Shown here: positions 20,437 to 29,903 of the stretch, piece after piece
How positions within the stretch are numbered: position 1 is the first letter of the stretch
How the letters are laid out: the number at the start of each line of letters is the position of its first letter
Assembly (NCBI RefSeq): GCF_041549525.1
Contig: NZ_CP157456.1
Span: 2,232,001 to 2,296,000, forward strand
Direction of reading: 5' to 3'
Source: Paenarthrobacter aurescens
GTDB taxonomy: Bacteria; Actinomycetota; Actinomycetes; Actinomycetales; Micrococcaceae
DNA: 64,000 nt
Notes under the pieces: generated by a model
Told to the model about the DNA's origin: nothing
The model's input: the letters and a program-made list of their open reading frames with translations, nothing else
Databases searched by the model: none
Made by a program: the position numbers and the translations under genes

Positions 20437-20542
20437 TATTTGGTTTACCTTTCATCAAACAGCTGAATCCCCGCAATCATAGTTGCCGTTTCTGGGAAGT
20501 TCCTTATCGGGACCCAAGCCACGCCGGATCCAGAGGTGCCAA

Positions 20543-21505
20543 TCAGAAGCCCAGCTTGACCAATTGTTTGGGATCGCGCTGCCAATCCTTGGCCACTTTG
20601 ACGTGAAGATCGAGGTAGATCCGGGTACCCAGCAGCGTCTCAATCCCCTTGCGGGCGTTGGTTCCCACCTCACGCAAACGGCTGCCACCCTTACCGATGA
20701 TGATGGCCTTCTGGGAGGGCCGCTCAACGTAGAGATTTACCCGAACATCCAACAGCGGGTTGTCCTCGGTCCGACCCTCGCGGGGAACGATCTCCTCCAC
20801 CACAACTGCCAATGAGTGGGGAAGTTCATCGCGGACACCCTCCAAGGCTGCTTCGCGAACGAGCTCAGCGATCATGACGGCTTCTGGCTCGTCAGTCAGC
20901 TCGCCATCAGGGTAAAGAGGCGGTGAGGACGGCATATGACTGATCAGGACATCGGCAACGGTAGAAACCTGGAAACCATCCGCAGCTGAAACGGGCACGA
21001 TGTCGGCCCACCCCTGCTCACCCAGTACATCGCGTCCCAGCGCGGCGACCGCGAGCAATTGCTCCGTCAACGCCTGACGGTCCACGAGGTCCGTCTTTGT
21101 CACCAGCGCCACGATGGGCTTACGTCCGACGGCGGCCAGCTGAGCTGCAATGTACTTGTCGCCTGGGCCGATCTTTTCGTTGGCCGGCAGGCAGAAACCA
21201 ATGGCATCCACTTCGGCCAGGGTATCGGCAACCAACTCATTCAGGCGCTTACCCAGCAGCGTCCGGGGGCGGTGAAGGCCCGGAGTGTCCACAAGAATCA
21301 GTTGGGCATCCTCGCGGTGGACAATACCCCGGATGGTGTGCCGCGTTGTTTGTGGCTTAGCAGAGGTTATGGCCACCTTTTGCCCCACAAGAGCGTTGGT
21401 CAGCGTGGACTTTCCCGCATTGGGACGGCCCACAAGCACCGAGAAGCCCGCGTGGAAGCCACCGAAATCTGCGTCGGCGTCGAATTTCTTATTTTGCTTG
21501 CTCAC
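20543..21505 (-). CDS. era: GTPase Era, 16S rRNA maturation and 30S assembly
   Basis: A 320-residue ribosome assembly GTPase. G1 GRPNAGKS is at 26-33; G2/G3 are KPQTTRHTIRG and DTPGLHRPR; G4 is TKTD. The C-terminal KH domain has AIIIGKGGSRLREVG, which binds the 3' end of 16S rRNA. The start overlaps the corC end by 17 bases. It is the last gene of phoH-ybeY-corC-era. Confidence 0.96.
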   Translation of the reverse strand: MSKQNKKFDADADFGGFHAGFSVLVGRPNAGKSTLTNALVGQKVAITSAKPQTTRHTIRGIVHREDAQLILVDTPGLHRPRTLLGKRLNELVADTLAEVDAIGFCLPANEKIGPGDKYIAAQLAAVGRKPIVALVTKTDLVDRQALTEQLLAVAALGRDVLGEQGWADIVPVSAADGFQVSTVADVLISHMPSSPPLYPDGELTDEPEAVMIAELVREAALEGVRDELPHSLAVVVEEIVPREGRTEDNPLLDVRVNLYVERPSQKAIIIGKGGSRLREVGTNARKGIETLLGTRIYLDLHVKVAKDWQRDPKQLVKLGF

Positions 21506-22820
21506 GTGGAACTCCCTGTTGCGTTAAGTCGGCGTCGTCGAGTAGGTCTTCAAAGTCAGTGTCTTCCTTTGGCATGGCTGCCGCAATGATGTGGCTGACC
21601 CTGTTTCGGCGACCCTCCAGCCTATCGGCCCTGAGCGATATTCCATTCACATCAACGGCGCTTCCCACAATGGGGACCTGGCCAAGCGCCTTTGCCAGCA
21701 GGCCGCCCACCGTATCCACTTCGTCGTCGTCCAGATCAATGTCGAAAAGTTCGCCCAGGTCATCAATGCTCATACGGGCACTGACCCGGTATGTGCCGTC
21801 ACCGAGGTCAACCGCCTCTTCGGCGGCGGCGTCGTATTCATCCACGATCTCGCCAACGATCTCCTCAATGAGATCCTCAAGGGTGACCAATCCGGCGGTG
21901 CCGCCATATTCGTCGATCACGATGGCCACATGGGTGGACTCCTTTTGGAGTTCCCTGAGAAGATCACTCACCGGCTTGGATTCCGGAACATAACGTACGT
22001 CGCGGGCCAAGGAGTCGACGTCGTGTGCTTGCAGTCCCGGCTCCCGCCGATGCATGGCCGCAGCAACGTCCTTGAGGTAGAGAATTCCCCGGATCTGGTC
22101 AGTGTTCTCCCCGATCACCGGGATCCGTGAGTAGCCCGACCGCAGGAAAAGGCCCATGGCCGTCTCCAGATCCGAGCCAGTACCAATGCTGACAATGTCC
22201 GTGCGGGGAACCATGACAGAACGCACCAACGTGTCGCCGAAGTCAAAGACCGAATGAATGAGTTCTGCCTCATTGTCTTCGATCATGTCCGATTCCGCGG
22301 CACGATCAACAAATTCGCGGAACTCTTCTTCACTGACGAAAGCATCGTCCCCACTCGGTGCACCGGGGGCAACAGCCTGCCCCAATGCCACCAGCCAGCC
22401 TGGGATAGGCCCCAGTATCCAGCAGAGAAACCTGATAAGCGGTGCCGTGAACCGGACAACGGGCCCGGAATGCGCCCGGCCCAACTGCCTGGGGGAAACA
22501 CCTACCAGAACAAAACCAATCACGGCCATGATGCCCGTGGCCGCAAGGCCCGCGAGCCAAACGTTGTCCAACAAACTGTGCAAAACCACCGCGACGGCAA
22601 CTGCCGCCGCCATCTCAAACCACACACGCCAGAAACGCAGGGCGCGCATGTGCGCAATGGGGTTCTTGAGGATGCCCCCAAGCGCCTTACCTTTGCTCCG
22701 TACTATGGATTGTTCGGCCTCATGGCGGGGCAGGAAGTTGAACGCAGCCTCGGCTGCGGTCAACAAAGCCACGAAGCTGAGGAAAACCAGCGCCATGCCG
22801 ACCAGGATGATCGAGGTCAC
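21489..22820 (-). CDS. Hemolysin/CorC family protein with DUF21 (CNNM), CBS and CorC domains
   Basis: A 443-residue membrane protein. Residues 1-160 form a DUF21 membrane domain with hydrophobic segments beginning TSIILVGMALVFLSFVALLTA. A CBS pair follows (about 205-330; VMVPRTDIVSI, RIPVIGE, HVAIVIDEYGGTAGLVTLEDLIEEIVGEI). The C-terminal CorC_HlyC domain (about 345-425) ends in a variable acidic tail. Members act in magnesium/cobalt homeostasis or export; the hemolysin name is historical. The ATG overlaps the ybeY stop by four bases. Confidence 0.9.
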   Translation of the reverse strand: MTSIILVGMALVFLSFVALLTAAEAAFNFLPRHEAEQSIVRSKGKALGGILKNPIAHMRALRFWRVWFEMAAAVAVAVVLHSLLDNVWLAGLAATGIMAVIGFVLVGVSPRQLGRAHSGPVVRFTAPLIRFLCWILGPIPGWLVALGQAVAPGAPSGDDAFVSEEEFREFVDRAAESDMIEDNEAELIHSVFDFGDTLVRSVMVPRTDIVSIGTGSDLETAMGLFLRSGYSRIPVIGENTDQIRGILYLKDVAAAMHRREPGLQAHDVDSLARDVRYVPESKPVSDLLRELQKESTHVAIVIDEYGGTAGLVTLEDLIEEIVGEIVDEYDAAAEEAVDLGDGTYRVSARMSIDDLGELFDIDLDDDEVDTVGGLLAKALGQVPIVGSAVDVNGISLRADRLEGRRNRVSHIIAAAMPKEDTDFEDLLDDADLTQQGVPREQAK

Positions 22821-23290
22821 TGCATGGTCTCCATGGGGGCATCCTTGCCCAGGAATTCAGACAGCAGTTCCCGCTGCAAACCGAACATTTCTTCTTTTTC
22901 CTCCGGCTCGGCATGGTCAAAGCCCAGCAGGTGAAGAATGCCATGGGTGGTCAGAAGCAGCATCTCATCCTGCGTAGCGTGGCCGGCGTTGCGTGCCTGC
23001 ACCTCGGCAACCTGCGGGCAGATGGCGATGTCGCCCAGCATGCCTTGCGGGGTGGGCTTATCCGGAGTGCCCGGCGTCAGTTCGTCCATAGGTACGGAGA
23101 GAACATCGGTAGCTCCAGGCTCATCCATCAGTTCGATGTGAAGTTTTTCCATGGCCGGTTCATCGACCAGGAGGATGGAAAGCTCCGCTTGGGGGTGGAT
23201 GTACAACCGCTCAAAGATAAAGCGCGACAACGTCACCAGCCGGGCCTCGTCCACCGCTACACCGGACTCGTTGTTTACTTCAATGCTCAT
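22817..23290 (-). CDS. ybeY: Endoribonuclease YbeY, rRNA maturation
   Basis: A 157-residue zinc RNase for 16S rRNA 3' processing and ribosome quality control. The zinc site HGILHLLGFDH supplies His116, His120 and His126. The conserved TDVLSVPMDE segment precedes it. It overlaps phoH and corC by four bases each, so all three are translationally coupled. Confidence 0.95.
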   Translation of the reverse strand: MSIEVNNESGVAVDEARLVTLSRFIFERLYIHPQAELSILLVDEPAMEKLHIELMDEPGATDVLSVPMDELTPGTPDKPTPQGMLGDIAICPQVAEVQARNAGHATQDEMLLLTTHGILHLLGFDHAEPEEKEEMFGLQRELLSEFLGKDAPMETMQ

Positions 23291-24387
23291 TTACGTTCTC
23301 CACGTTTGTACTGCGTTCCGGAGGTGTACTGCGATTTAGCGGCGTCGCTGCTGTGCGCGTCATCCCAAGCGCCGTAAGCGGAGACGATGTCGGCAACCAG
23401 ACGGTGCCGTACGACGTCTGTTGCCTCCAGGATGGAGAAATTGACGTCATCAATTCCCTTCAGGATTTCCCGGACGATCCGCAAGCCCGACGTCGAACCG
23501 GACGGGAGGTCGATCTGTGTGACATCTCCGGTGACCACCATTTTTGAACCGAAACCCAGACGAGTGAGGAACATCTTCATCTGCTCCGGCGTGGTGTTCT
23601 GTGCTTCGTCGAGGATGATGAAGGCGTCATTCAACGTGCGTCCGCGCATGTACGCCAAGGGGGCTACTTCGATGGTCCCGGCAGCCATCAGGCGTGGAAT
23701 GGACTCGGGATCCATCATGTCGTGCAAGGCGTCATACAGCGGGCGAAGATAGGGATCGATTTTATCGCTCAGCGTGCCGGGCAGAAAGCCCAGCCTCTCC
23801 CCCGCTTCCACTGCGGGCCGGGTCAGGATGATCCGGCTGACTTCCTTGGTCTGCAGGGCCTGCACGGCCTTGGCCATCGCCAGATACGTCTTTCCTGTGC
23901 CCGCCGGGCCGATGCCAAAAATCACGGTGTTGTCATCAATGGCGTCAACATAGTTCTTCTGATTCAGCGTTTTGGGCCGTATGGTCTTACCCCTGCTGGA
24001 AAGAATGTTGTGCGTCAGGACATCGGCCGGATTCTGGACTGACTGGGCCCTCAAAAGCGAAACCAGCTGCTGGAGGACGTCCGGAGTGACCACGGTTCCT
24101 TTTGCTACGAGCCCACGGACTTCCTCCAAAAGGCGCATGACGCGTGGAATAACGGTGGAAGGACCTGTCATGGAAAGCTCGTTGCCCCGGACATGGAAAC
24201 TTACGTCCTGGAACTGTTCCTCAATGTAGCGCAAGGCTTCGTCGTGGCTGCCCAACGAGTGAACCATCTGGTCGGAGTTGTCGAACGTGACAACTTCCGT
24301 GCGCGTACCCGGTAGTGTGTGCGGGAACTCGGTGGGCGGCAGGTTGCCGTTTCCGGTCCTGAGCCGCCCGTTCAAAGATTCACTCAT
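23287..24387 (-). CDS. phoH: PhoH-like ATPase
   Basis: A 366-residue RNA-linked ATPase. The Walker A motif GPAGTGKT is at 160-167 and Walker B is FIILDEAQN. The N-terminal third contains a KH-like segment (NELSMTGPSTVIPRVMRLLEEV), usual in PhoH partners of YbeY. It is the first gene of phoH-ybeY-corC-era. The 285 bases upstream, shared with the divergent lipoprotein gene, show no other gene. Confidence 0.95.
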   Translation of the reverse strand: MSESLNGRLRTGNGNLPPTEFPHTLPGTRTEVVTFDNSDQMVHSLGSHDEALRYIEEQFQDVSFHVRGNELSMTGPSTVIPRVMRLLEEVRGLVAKGTVVTPDVLQQLVSLLRAQSVQNPADVLTHNILSSRGKTIRPKTLNQKNYVDAIDDNTVIFGIGPAGTGKTYLAMAKAVQALQTKEVSRIILTRPAVEAGERLGFLPGTLSDKIDPYLRPLYDALHDMMDPESIPRLMAAGTIEVAPLAYMRGRTLNDAFIILDEAQNTTPEQMKMFLTRLGFGSKMVVTGDVTQIDLPSGSTSGLRIVREILKGIDDVNFSILEATDVVRHRLVADIVSAYGAWDDAHSSDAAKSQYTSGTQYKRGERK

Positions 24388-24672
24388 AGTGCTGGCCTCA
24401 GGCCTTTTCTCCTCCGGTTGGTCCTATTAACGCCATCGATTCGACATTCGCGACCGCTAAGAGGCGCTCGTCCGAGATGCCGGAATGTCTTCAATCCTAC
24501 GCCAGCCCGGCGTTCAAGGAACCGAAATCCGCGGCAACACCGGCCCCTCTCCGTCATGTCACACGTTTTGTCTCAACTCCGCATCAAGCGGGTATCAATC
24601 CTGTTTCAGTTGGCGCCCGTCCGCCCAATCCCGGCCGACCGCCGTCGACGATGTGCCAAGCTGGCATAGCGG

Positions 24673-25701
24673 GTGGCATCAGCACCCTGCTGCCCGGCCC
24701 TCGCGGCCGGGGATCGGCGGCACCTGCTGCCACACCGGATACATGAAGGCAGGACACCCATTACGGAGCCAGTAACCATCAAAGATGGCGCGCGCAGGCG
24801 GACCAAGTCCCTCTCAGCGGTGCCTGCGATGCTTGCTGCCCTTCTGCTGACGGGATGCATTGCCAATGGCGGCGGCAGCGCGGCCGGGGTGACTTCCCCG
24901 CCAGTCACCATTGCAGACGCACCAGCCAGCCACGCTCCACTGGAAACTACGCAGGCCTCCACAAAAATACCGGTGTATTGGATTGGCCGCAGCAAGGAAG
25001 AGGTCTACCTCTACCGCGAGTTCAGGGACATCTCCAGCGATGGAAACCCCGTAACCACCGCACTGAAGATCATGATGTCCGAAAAGCCATTGGACCACGA
25101 CTTCTTCACACCCTGGCAGGCACCGGAAAACCTGGCCACGTCCATCTCCGGCAAGAACGTCATCACCGTCGACATCTCCCGGGATGCGTTCAACTCGAAC
25201 CTCGACGCTGGAATGGCGCAGCGCGCCGTCCAACAGTTGGTCTATACAGCTACAGCAGCAGCCTCCTCCTCAGGCCTGATCAACTCCGGACAACAAATCC
25301 AAGTTGTCATCCTGGTTGACGGGCACACGGACTACATGGCCTTCGGCCAAGTCAAACTTGGCCAACCCATGGAACGAAATGCCTCCCTGGTAGCACCTCT
25401 GTGGATCATCGACCCCCAAGAGGAAACAACATTGCCAACAGGTGTGGTCAAGTTCAATGGCCGCAGCACGGACAGCTCAAAACCGGTCAGCTGGCAGATT
25501 CTCCAAGAAAACAACAAGGGCGAAAAGACCAGCCTTTTCACCGGACAAACCCAAGCCACCGGCGACCCCGGTCAATACGGCGTCTTCAACTTCAGTGCCC
25601 AATTGAAGGCCGGAAAATATGAGTTGCGGGTCTCGCAGGTGGACGAAGCCGGCGCAACCATCGAGACGAGCACCGACACCCGCATATTCAACGTCGGATA
25701 A
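24673..25701 (+). CDS. Lipoprotein with GerMN and C-terminal Gmad2-like immunoglobulin-type domains
   Basis: Up to 342 residues. A lipoprotein signal ends LAALLLTGC. A GerMN domain follows (about 95-220: IPVYWIGRSKEEVYLYREFR, VTVDISRDAFNSNLDAGMAQRAVQQLVYT), then a domain resembling Gmad2 (about 235-340: LWIIDPQEETTLPTGVVKFNGRS and a C-terminal YELRVSQVDEAGA). These domains occur in Gram-positive surface lipoproteins also outside spore formers. The GTG at 24673 gives an over-long 60-residue lead; no better ATG, GTG or TTG with a basic signal start is in frame, so the start is uncertain. Function unknown. Confidence 0.78.
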   Translation: MASAPCCPALAAGDRRHLLPHRIHEGRTPITEPVTIKDGARRRTKSLSAVPAMLAALLLTGCIANGGGSAAGVTSPPVTIADAPASHAPLETTQASTKIPVYWIGRSKEEVYLYREFRDISSDGNPVTTALKIMMSEKPLDHDFFTPWQAPENLATSISGKNVITVDISRDAFNSNLDAGMAQRAVQQLVYTATAAASSSGLINSGQQIQVVILVDGHTDYMAFGQVKLGQPMERNASLVAPLWIIDPQEETTLPTGVVKFNGRSTDSSKPVSWQILQENNKGEKTSLFTGQTQATGDPGQYGVFNFSAQLKAGKYELRVSQVDEAGATIETSTDTRIFNVG

Positions 25702-25726
25702 CCGCGTGCCCTAGGGGCGGCAGCCT

Positions 25727-25770
25727 ACCAACGGCGGTGACTACCAGCGGCCGTTGTCTACCAGCGGCCG
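25727..25770. repeat. Short tandem repeat at the rsmE 3' end
   Basis: CTACCAGCGGCCG occurs at 25741-25753 and again at 25758-25770, a 17-base spacing. A degenerate third copy, CTACCAACGGCGGTGA, precedes them. The last copy is the rsmE stop codon with its final codons, so the repeat looks like a duplication of the gene end. Confidence 0.65.
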
Positions 25771-26531
25771 AGGACGTCGCTGGCCAGCACGACGGCGGCG
25801 GGTCCCGCCGTCGAAGACCTCAAGACATGGTGACCCAACAGTGCCGTCACCGCACCCGCGTCGCTGAGCCGCGTCACCTCACGCGGGGCGATTCCACCCT
25901 CCGGCCCCACGATCAGGAGCACCTCGCGGGAAGTCCCTGCCTGTCCTTCCATGACCGCAAGTGTCTCCTCAAGGACAGCCCTTAAGGGGTTCTTCGCATC
26001 TTCATGGAGGATGATGGCTGCATCAGCAGCCGCCACGGCTTTCGCCAAGGCGCCTGTGTCCACTATGGAACGTACCTCGGGAATCCAAGCACGTCGCGCC
26101 TGTTTGGCTGCCGCAGTGACCACTGACTGCCACTTGGCGTGCGCCTTGACGGCCCTATCGCCTTTCCAGCGCACGATTGCCCGCTCGGACTGCCACGGAA
26201 TGACTGCATCAATTCCAAGCTCGGTAGCAGTCTCGATGGCTAGTTCGTCGCGATCGCCCTTCGCTAACGCCTGAACCAGGACCAGCCGGATTTCCGGCTG
26301 GTCCTCGACGAGGATCTCCGACGCCTGCACGGTGAGGGTGCTCGAACCGGTGTCCATCACGGTGCCGATCAACCGCGCGCCCGCACCGTCCGCTATGTCC
26401 ACCGGCTCGCCTACAGCCAATCGCTTGACTGTGACAGCGTGGCGGGCTTCAGCGCCCTCCAGGACGAACGTAGAGCCGGGGCTCAACTGACCGAAGCTAC
26501 CCGCCGGTGCAAAGAAAACCGGGTTGCTCAC
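25758..26531 (-). CDS. rsmE: 16S rRNA (uracil1498-N3)-methyltransferase
   Basis: A 257-residue SPOUT-class methyltransferase that modifies U1498 of 16S rRNA using S-adenosylmethionine. The knot motif LLIVGPEGGIAPREV and the end LGHHVLRSSTAGPAAVV are diagnostic. The N-terminal PUA-like domain contains GAEARHAVTVKRLAVGEPVDI. It starts two bases after the dnaJ stop, so it belongs to the hrcA-dnaJ-rsmE operon. Confidence 0.94.
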   Translation of the reverse strand: MSNPVFFAPAGSFGQLSPGSTFVLEGAEARHAVTVKRLAVGEPVDIADGAGARLIGTVMDTGSSTLTVQASEILVEDQPEIRLVLVQALAKGDRDELAIETATELGIDAVIPWQSERAIVRWKGDRAVKAHAKWQSVVTAAAKQARRAWIPEVRSIVDTGALAKAVAAADAAIILHEDAKNPLRAVLEETLAVMEGQAGTSREVLLIVGPEGGIAPREVTRLSDAGAVTALLGHHVLRSSTAGPAAVVLASDVLGRW

Positions 26532-26533
26532 CG

Positions 26534-27661
26534 CTACAGGTTACCGAGCTTGTCGCGAAGTTTTGCGAACATCCCGCCGCTGGCCACAAGCTTTCCCTCG
26601 GTAAACTGCTCACCGCGGAGCTTGGCCAACTGCTGCAGGAGTTCTTCTTGGGCGGGGTCGAGCTTGGTGGGGGTCTCCACGTGCAAGTGCACCTTCAGGT
26701 CGCCTCGGCCGTAGCCCCGGAGGTGCGTCACACCCAGGCCGCGCAGAGTGATGACTTCTCCGGATTGGGTTCCGGCCTTGACGTCAATGTCCTGGGCGCC
26801 GTCGAAGGTGTCCAGCTGCAATTCAGTGCCAAGTGCCGCCGCGGTCATGGGCACACTCAGTGTGGCATGGAGGTCGTCGCCTTCACGCATGAACATGGAA
26901 TCGTTGTTGACCCGGATCTCCACGTAGAGATCACCGGAGGGGCCTCCTGCCGGTCCCGCTTCACCCTGCCCGGAGAGCTGAATGCGCGTACCAGTGGCAA
27001 CACCGGCGGGAACCTTGATGGTCAGTGAACGGCGGCTGCGGATGCGGCCCTGCCCGCTGCACTCATTGCAGGGGTCCTTAATGACCGTGCCGAAGCCCTC
27101 ACACGAACCGCAAGGGGCGGTTGTCATGACCTGGCCGAGGATCGACCGGACAGCCCGCTGGACCTGACCGCTGCCACCGCAAATATCGCAGCGTTCCGGG
27201 TGTGTCCCCGGGCGGCAGCAACTGCCATCACATGTGGGGCAGATGACGGCGGTGTCCACTTCGAGCTTCTTGTTGACGCCGAACACGGCGTCCTTCAAGT
27301 CGATGCGGACGCTGATGAGCGCATCCTGGCCCCGACGGACACGGGAGGCAGGGCCGCCCTGGCCGCCACCCCCGCCAAAGAAGGTGTCAAAGATGTCCTG
27401 GAACGCGAAGCCCTGGCCGGCATAGCCGCCACCGTATCCGTTGTCGGTGCCGTTCTCATTGCCCGTGGCGTCGTAGACGCGGCGCTTCTGGGGATCGGAC
27501 AACACCTCGTAGGCGTGCGTCACGGCCTTGAACTGTTCCGCGACATCCTCGCCCGGGTTTACGTCGGGGTGGAGTTTCCGCGCCAACTTGCGGTACGCCT
27601 TTTTGATCTCTTCCCCGGTGGCTTCCGGCGAGACTCCCAAAACGTCATAGTGGCTGCTCAA
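26534..27661 (-). CDS. dnaJ: Co-chaperone DnaJ (DnaJ2, HrcA-linked)
   Basis: A 375-residue Hsp40. The J domain has HPD at 31-33. A Gly/Phe-rich region follows ([25 protein letters not shown]). The zinc region contains four CxxC repeats: [20 protein letters not shown] and CNECSGQG. In the first repeat the usual CxGxG glycine is replaced by Cys (CDGSCC). It is the second gene after hrcA, so HrcA/CIRCE control is likely. The other dnaJ expected with dnaK and grpE would lie elsewhere. Confidence 0.96.
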   Translation of the reverse strand: MSSHYDVLGVSPEATGEEIKKAYRKLARKLHPDVNPGEDVAEQFKAVTHAYEVLSDPQKRRVYDATGNENGTDNGYGGGYAGQGFAFQDIFDTFFGGGGGQGGPASRVRRGQDALISVRIDLKDAVFGVNKKLEVDTAVICPTCDGSCCRPGTHPERCDICGGSGQVQRAVRSILGQVMTTAPCGSCEGFGTVIKDPCNECSGQGRIRSRRSLTIKVPAGVATGTRIQLSGQGEAGPAGGPSGDLYVEIRVNNDSMFMREGDDLHATLSVPMTAAALGTELQLDTFDGAQDIDVKAGTQSGEVITLRGLGVTHLRGYGRGDLKVHLHVETPTKLDPAQEELLQQLAKLRGEQFTEGKLVASGGMFAKLRDKLGNL

Positions 27662-27711
27662 AGTCGGTATCTCTTCCTTGTTGTACTGCGGATGTTTCCT
27701 CGGGCCGGTGT

Positions 27712-28719
27712 TCAGCCGCCGAGAATGCGGGAAAGGTAACGGGCCACGGCGCGAACGGCTGCCATGGTAGTGGGATAGTCCATGCGTGTAGGACCAAGAA
27801 TCCCCACTTTGGCTCCGGATCCGTAACCGGTTGCCACGACTGACGCCTCCGCCAGACCGTCGTAAGGATTCTCACGTCCAATGCTTACGGTCACGCCCCG
27901 GGGATCATCCCCCATGTCAGACAACAACCGAAGCATGACAACTTGTTCCTCGAGTGCTTCCAGAACAGGCCCAATGCTTAGGGGGAAGTCCACGTTGGAC
28001 CGGGCCAGGTTCGCTGTTCCGGCCATCAGGATCCGCTCTTCACGGCTGGTGTCGCTCAATGACTGCAGCCCTTGGGCCAAAGTCTGCGCCAGGCCGCGAA
28101 GCTCCGGAGGACAAAGTGCCACCACCGACGGAAGTACCTGCGGCAAAAGAGCCAGCTGGGTGCCTGCAATATTGCCCAGGAACCGGGACCTCAGAAGCAT
28201 TAGCGCCTCGTTGCCCACATCGGTGCCGGCATCGATGACCTTCTGCACCACGCTACCGGTGTCAGCGATCAACACCACGAGGACCTGATGAGGGGCCAGC
28301 AGGACGAATTCCACGTGACGGACCAACGCCCGGTGTGACTGCGGGTACTGAACGACCGCCACCTGGTTTGTCAGCTGGGACAGAAGCCTTACTGTGCGCT
28401 CCAGGATGTCGTCAACATCATCAGGACCCTCAAGTAAGGAGTGGATGGCCCGGCGTTCGGCTGCAGATAATGGTTTGACCTGGGAAATGCGGTCAACGAA
28501 CAAGCGATAGCCCTTGTCCGTGGGGATTCGGCCTGCGCTGGTATGGGGCGCGGCAATAAGGCCTTCTTCTTCCAGGACAGCCATGTCATTCCTGATGGTG
28601 GCGCTGGAAACGCCAAGATGGTGGCGTTCTACAAGGGCCTTCGATCCAACAGGTTCCCTGGAATGCACGTAGTCTTCAACGATGGCACGCAGCACCTCGA
28701 GCTTGCGCGGCTCACTCAT
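27712..28719 (-). CDS. hrcA: Heat-inducible transcription repressor HrcA
   Basis: A 335-residue repressor of class I heat shock genes. The ATG at 28719 ([18 protein letters not shown]) follows a strong GGAGGTGG site; longer in-frame forms are not conserved. The winged helix covers about 1-75 ([24 protein letters not shown] region, with [14 protein letters not shown]). The GAF-like domain and dimer regions follow ([34 protein letters not shown]). A CIRCE operator lies 73 bases upstream, indicating autoregulation. Confidence 0.96.
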   Translation of the reverse strand: MSEPRKLEVLRAIVEDYVHSREPVGSKALVERHHLGVSSATIRNDMAVLEEEGLIAAPHTSAGRIPTDKGYRLFVDRISQVKPLSAAERRAIHSLLEGPDDVDDILERTVRLLSQLTNQVAVVQYPQSHRALVRHVEFVLLAPHQVLVVLIADTGSVVQKVIDAGTDVGNEALMLLRSRFLGNIAGTQLALLPQVLPSVVALCPPELRGLAQTLAQGLQSLSDTSREERILMAGTANLARSNVDFPLSIGPVLEALEEQVVMLRLLSDMGDDPRGVTVSIGRENPYDGLAEASVVATGYGSGAKVGILGPTRMDYPTTMAAVRAVARYLSRILGG

Positions 28720-28791
28720 TGCTCCACCTCCTGACGACTGCCTTGGCCCATTCGACCGGTCAACGCGGGGTCTCACCGGAGCCCCACACTT

Positions 28792-28818
28792 AGCACTCAA
28801 CATGCCCAAGTGCTAACA
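28792..28818. promoter_or_regulatory. CIRCE operator upstream of hrcA
   Basis: TTAGCACTC, nine spacer bases, AAGTGCTAA. This matches the CIRCE consensus with one changed base in the second arm (A for G). It lies in the hrcA promoter region and about 112 bases before the divergent DUF3097 gene. Confidence 0.93.
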
Positions 28819-28929
28819 AGTCTAGTATGAGCCACCCCGTTGTTAGCATTGAAACCTGCCGTCGGGCGGCTCAGGCCCGCACTATGAACCAGCACACCAC
28901 CATGAACCAGCACAAAAGGTAGGAATCCC

Positions 28930-29781
28930 GTGGCTTTGAACAATTGGGGTCCGCAGGATCTTTCCGCTCCAGCCAAGAAGCAACTGCCCGAAGTTGCCGT
29001 TCAACGCGGAATGGTCCTTGAGGACGTTCAATCGGGCTGGGTGGGCGAAGTCACGCGTGTGGAGAAATCCGGCGGCATGCATGTGGTATCCCTTGAGGAC
29101 CGGCGCGGTAAGACCAAGTCCTTCCAACTGGGATTCGGCTTCCTCCTCGAGGGGCAAGCCATCCGGTTGATGCCTCCCGCCCCGCGGGCTGCCACCTCCG
29201 CAGTTCCCGCCGGGCGGACGGCTTCAGGCTCGGTGAAAGTGCAGGGTCAGCGGGCCCAGGTAGCGAAGGCCAGCCGGATTTGGGTGGAAGGAAAGCACGA
29301 CGCCGAGCTTGTGGAGAAGGTCTGGGGTGACGACCTCCGGGTGGAGGGCATCGTGGTGGAACCACTCCATGGCGTTGATGACCTGAAGTCAGCAATCGCA
29401 GACTTCAACCCCGGCCCGGGCCGCAGGCTTGGCATCCTCGTGGACCACCTCGTCCCGGGCTCCAAGGAGTCCCGAATCGCCGCCGATGCCATGACAGTAC
29501 CGGGGGCAGCAGGGAACGTCTTGATTGTGGGACACCCCTATGTGGATGTGTGGCAGGCCATCCGGCCGAAGGTTCTGGGCATTGATGCCTGGCCCGCAGT
29601 GCCCCGGGGAATCGATTGGAAAACCGGGATCCTCAGCGCATTCGGCTGGCCGCACGAGACCGCGGAGGACATAGGCTTGGGTTGGCAACGGCTCCTGGGT
29701 GCGGTCCGCACTTATGCCGACCTCGAGGCCTCGCTCCTGGGACGGGTGGAGGAAGTCATCGATTTCCTGACTGTTCCCTGA
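28930..29781 (+). CDS. DUF3097 family protein, Toprim-like
   Basis: A 283-residue actinobacterial protein of unknown function. The N-terminal part (about 20-85) looks like a small beta-rich domain (GMVLEDVQSGWVGEVTRVEK, VSLEDRRGKTKSFQLG). The second half resembles a Toprim-type fold: IWVEGKHDAELVEKVWG supplies an acidic residue and LGILVDHLVPGSKE an Asp, followed by VLIVGHPYVDVWQAI. The start is GTG at 28930 after AAAAGGTAGGAA. It is divergent from hrcA. A nucleic-acid-linked role is inference. Confidence 0.85.
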   Translation: MALNNWGPQDLSAPAKKQLPEVAVQRGMVLEDVQSGWVGEVTRVEKSGGMHVVSLEDRRGKTKSFQLGFGFLLEGQAIRLMPPAPRAATSAVPAGRTASGSVKVQGQRAQVAKASRIWVEGKHDAELVEKVWGDDLRVEGIVVEPLHGVDDLKSAIADFNPGPGRRLGILVDHLVPGSKESRIAADAMTVPGAAGNVLIVGHPYVDVWQAIRPKVLGIDAWPAVPRGIDWKTGILSAFGWPHETAEDIGLGWQRLLGAVRTYADLEASLLGRVEEVIDFLTVP

Positions 29782-29903
29782 TTCGGGCTTCCTCTTGTAT
29801 CAGTAACTACCGTGTCAATGGGGCGCATGTCCCGGGAAGTGCGCTGGGGCCGGTATTCTTGGACAGCAACACCGCACCATTTTTACAGCAAAGGGAAGAC
29901 ACC

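Noticed and set aside
24388..24672. Small gene between phoH and the lipoprotein gene
   Set aside because: Several short frames exist on both strands, but none has a ribosome binding site together with a plausible protein; the stretch is probably two divergent promoters.
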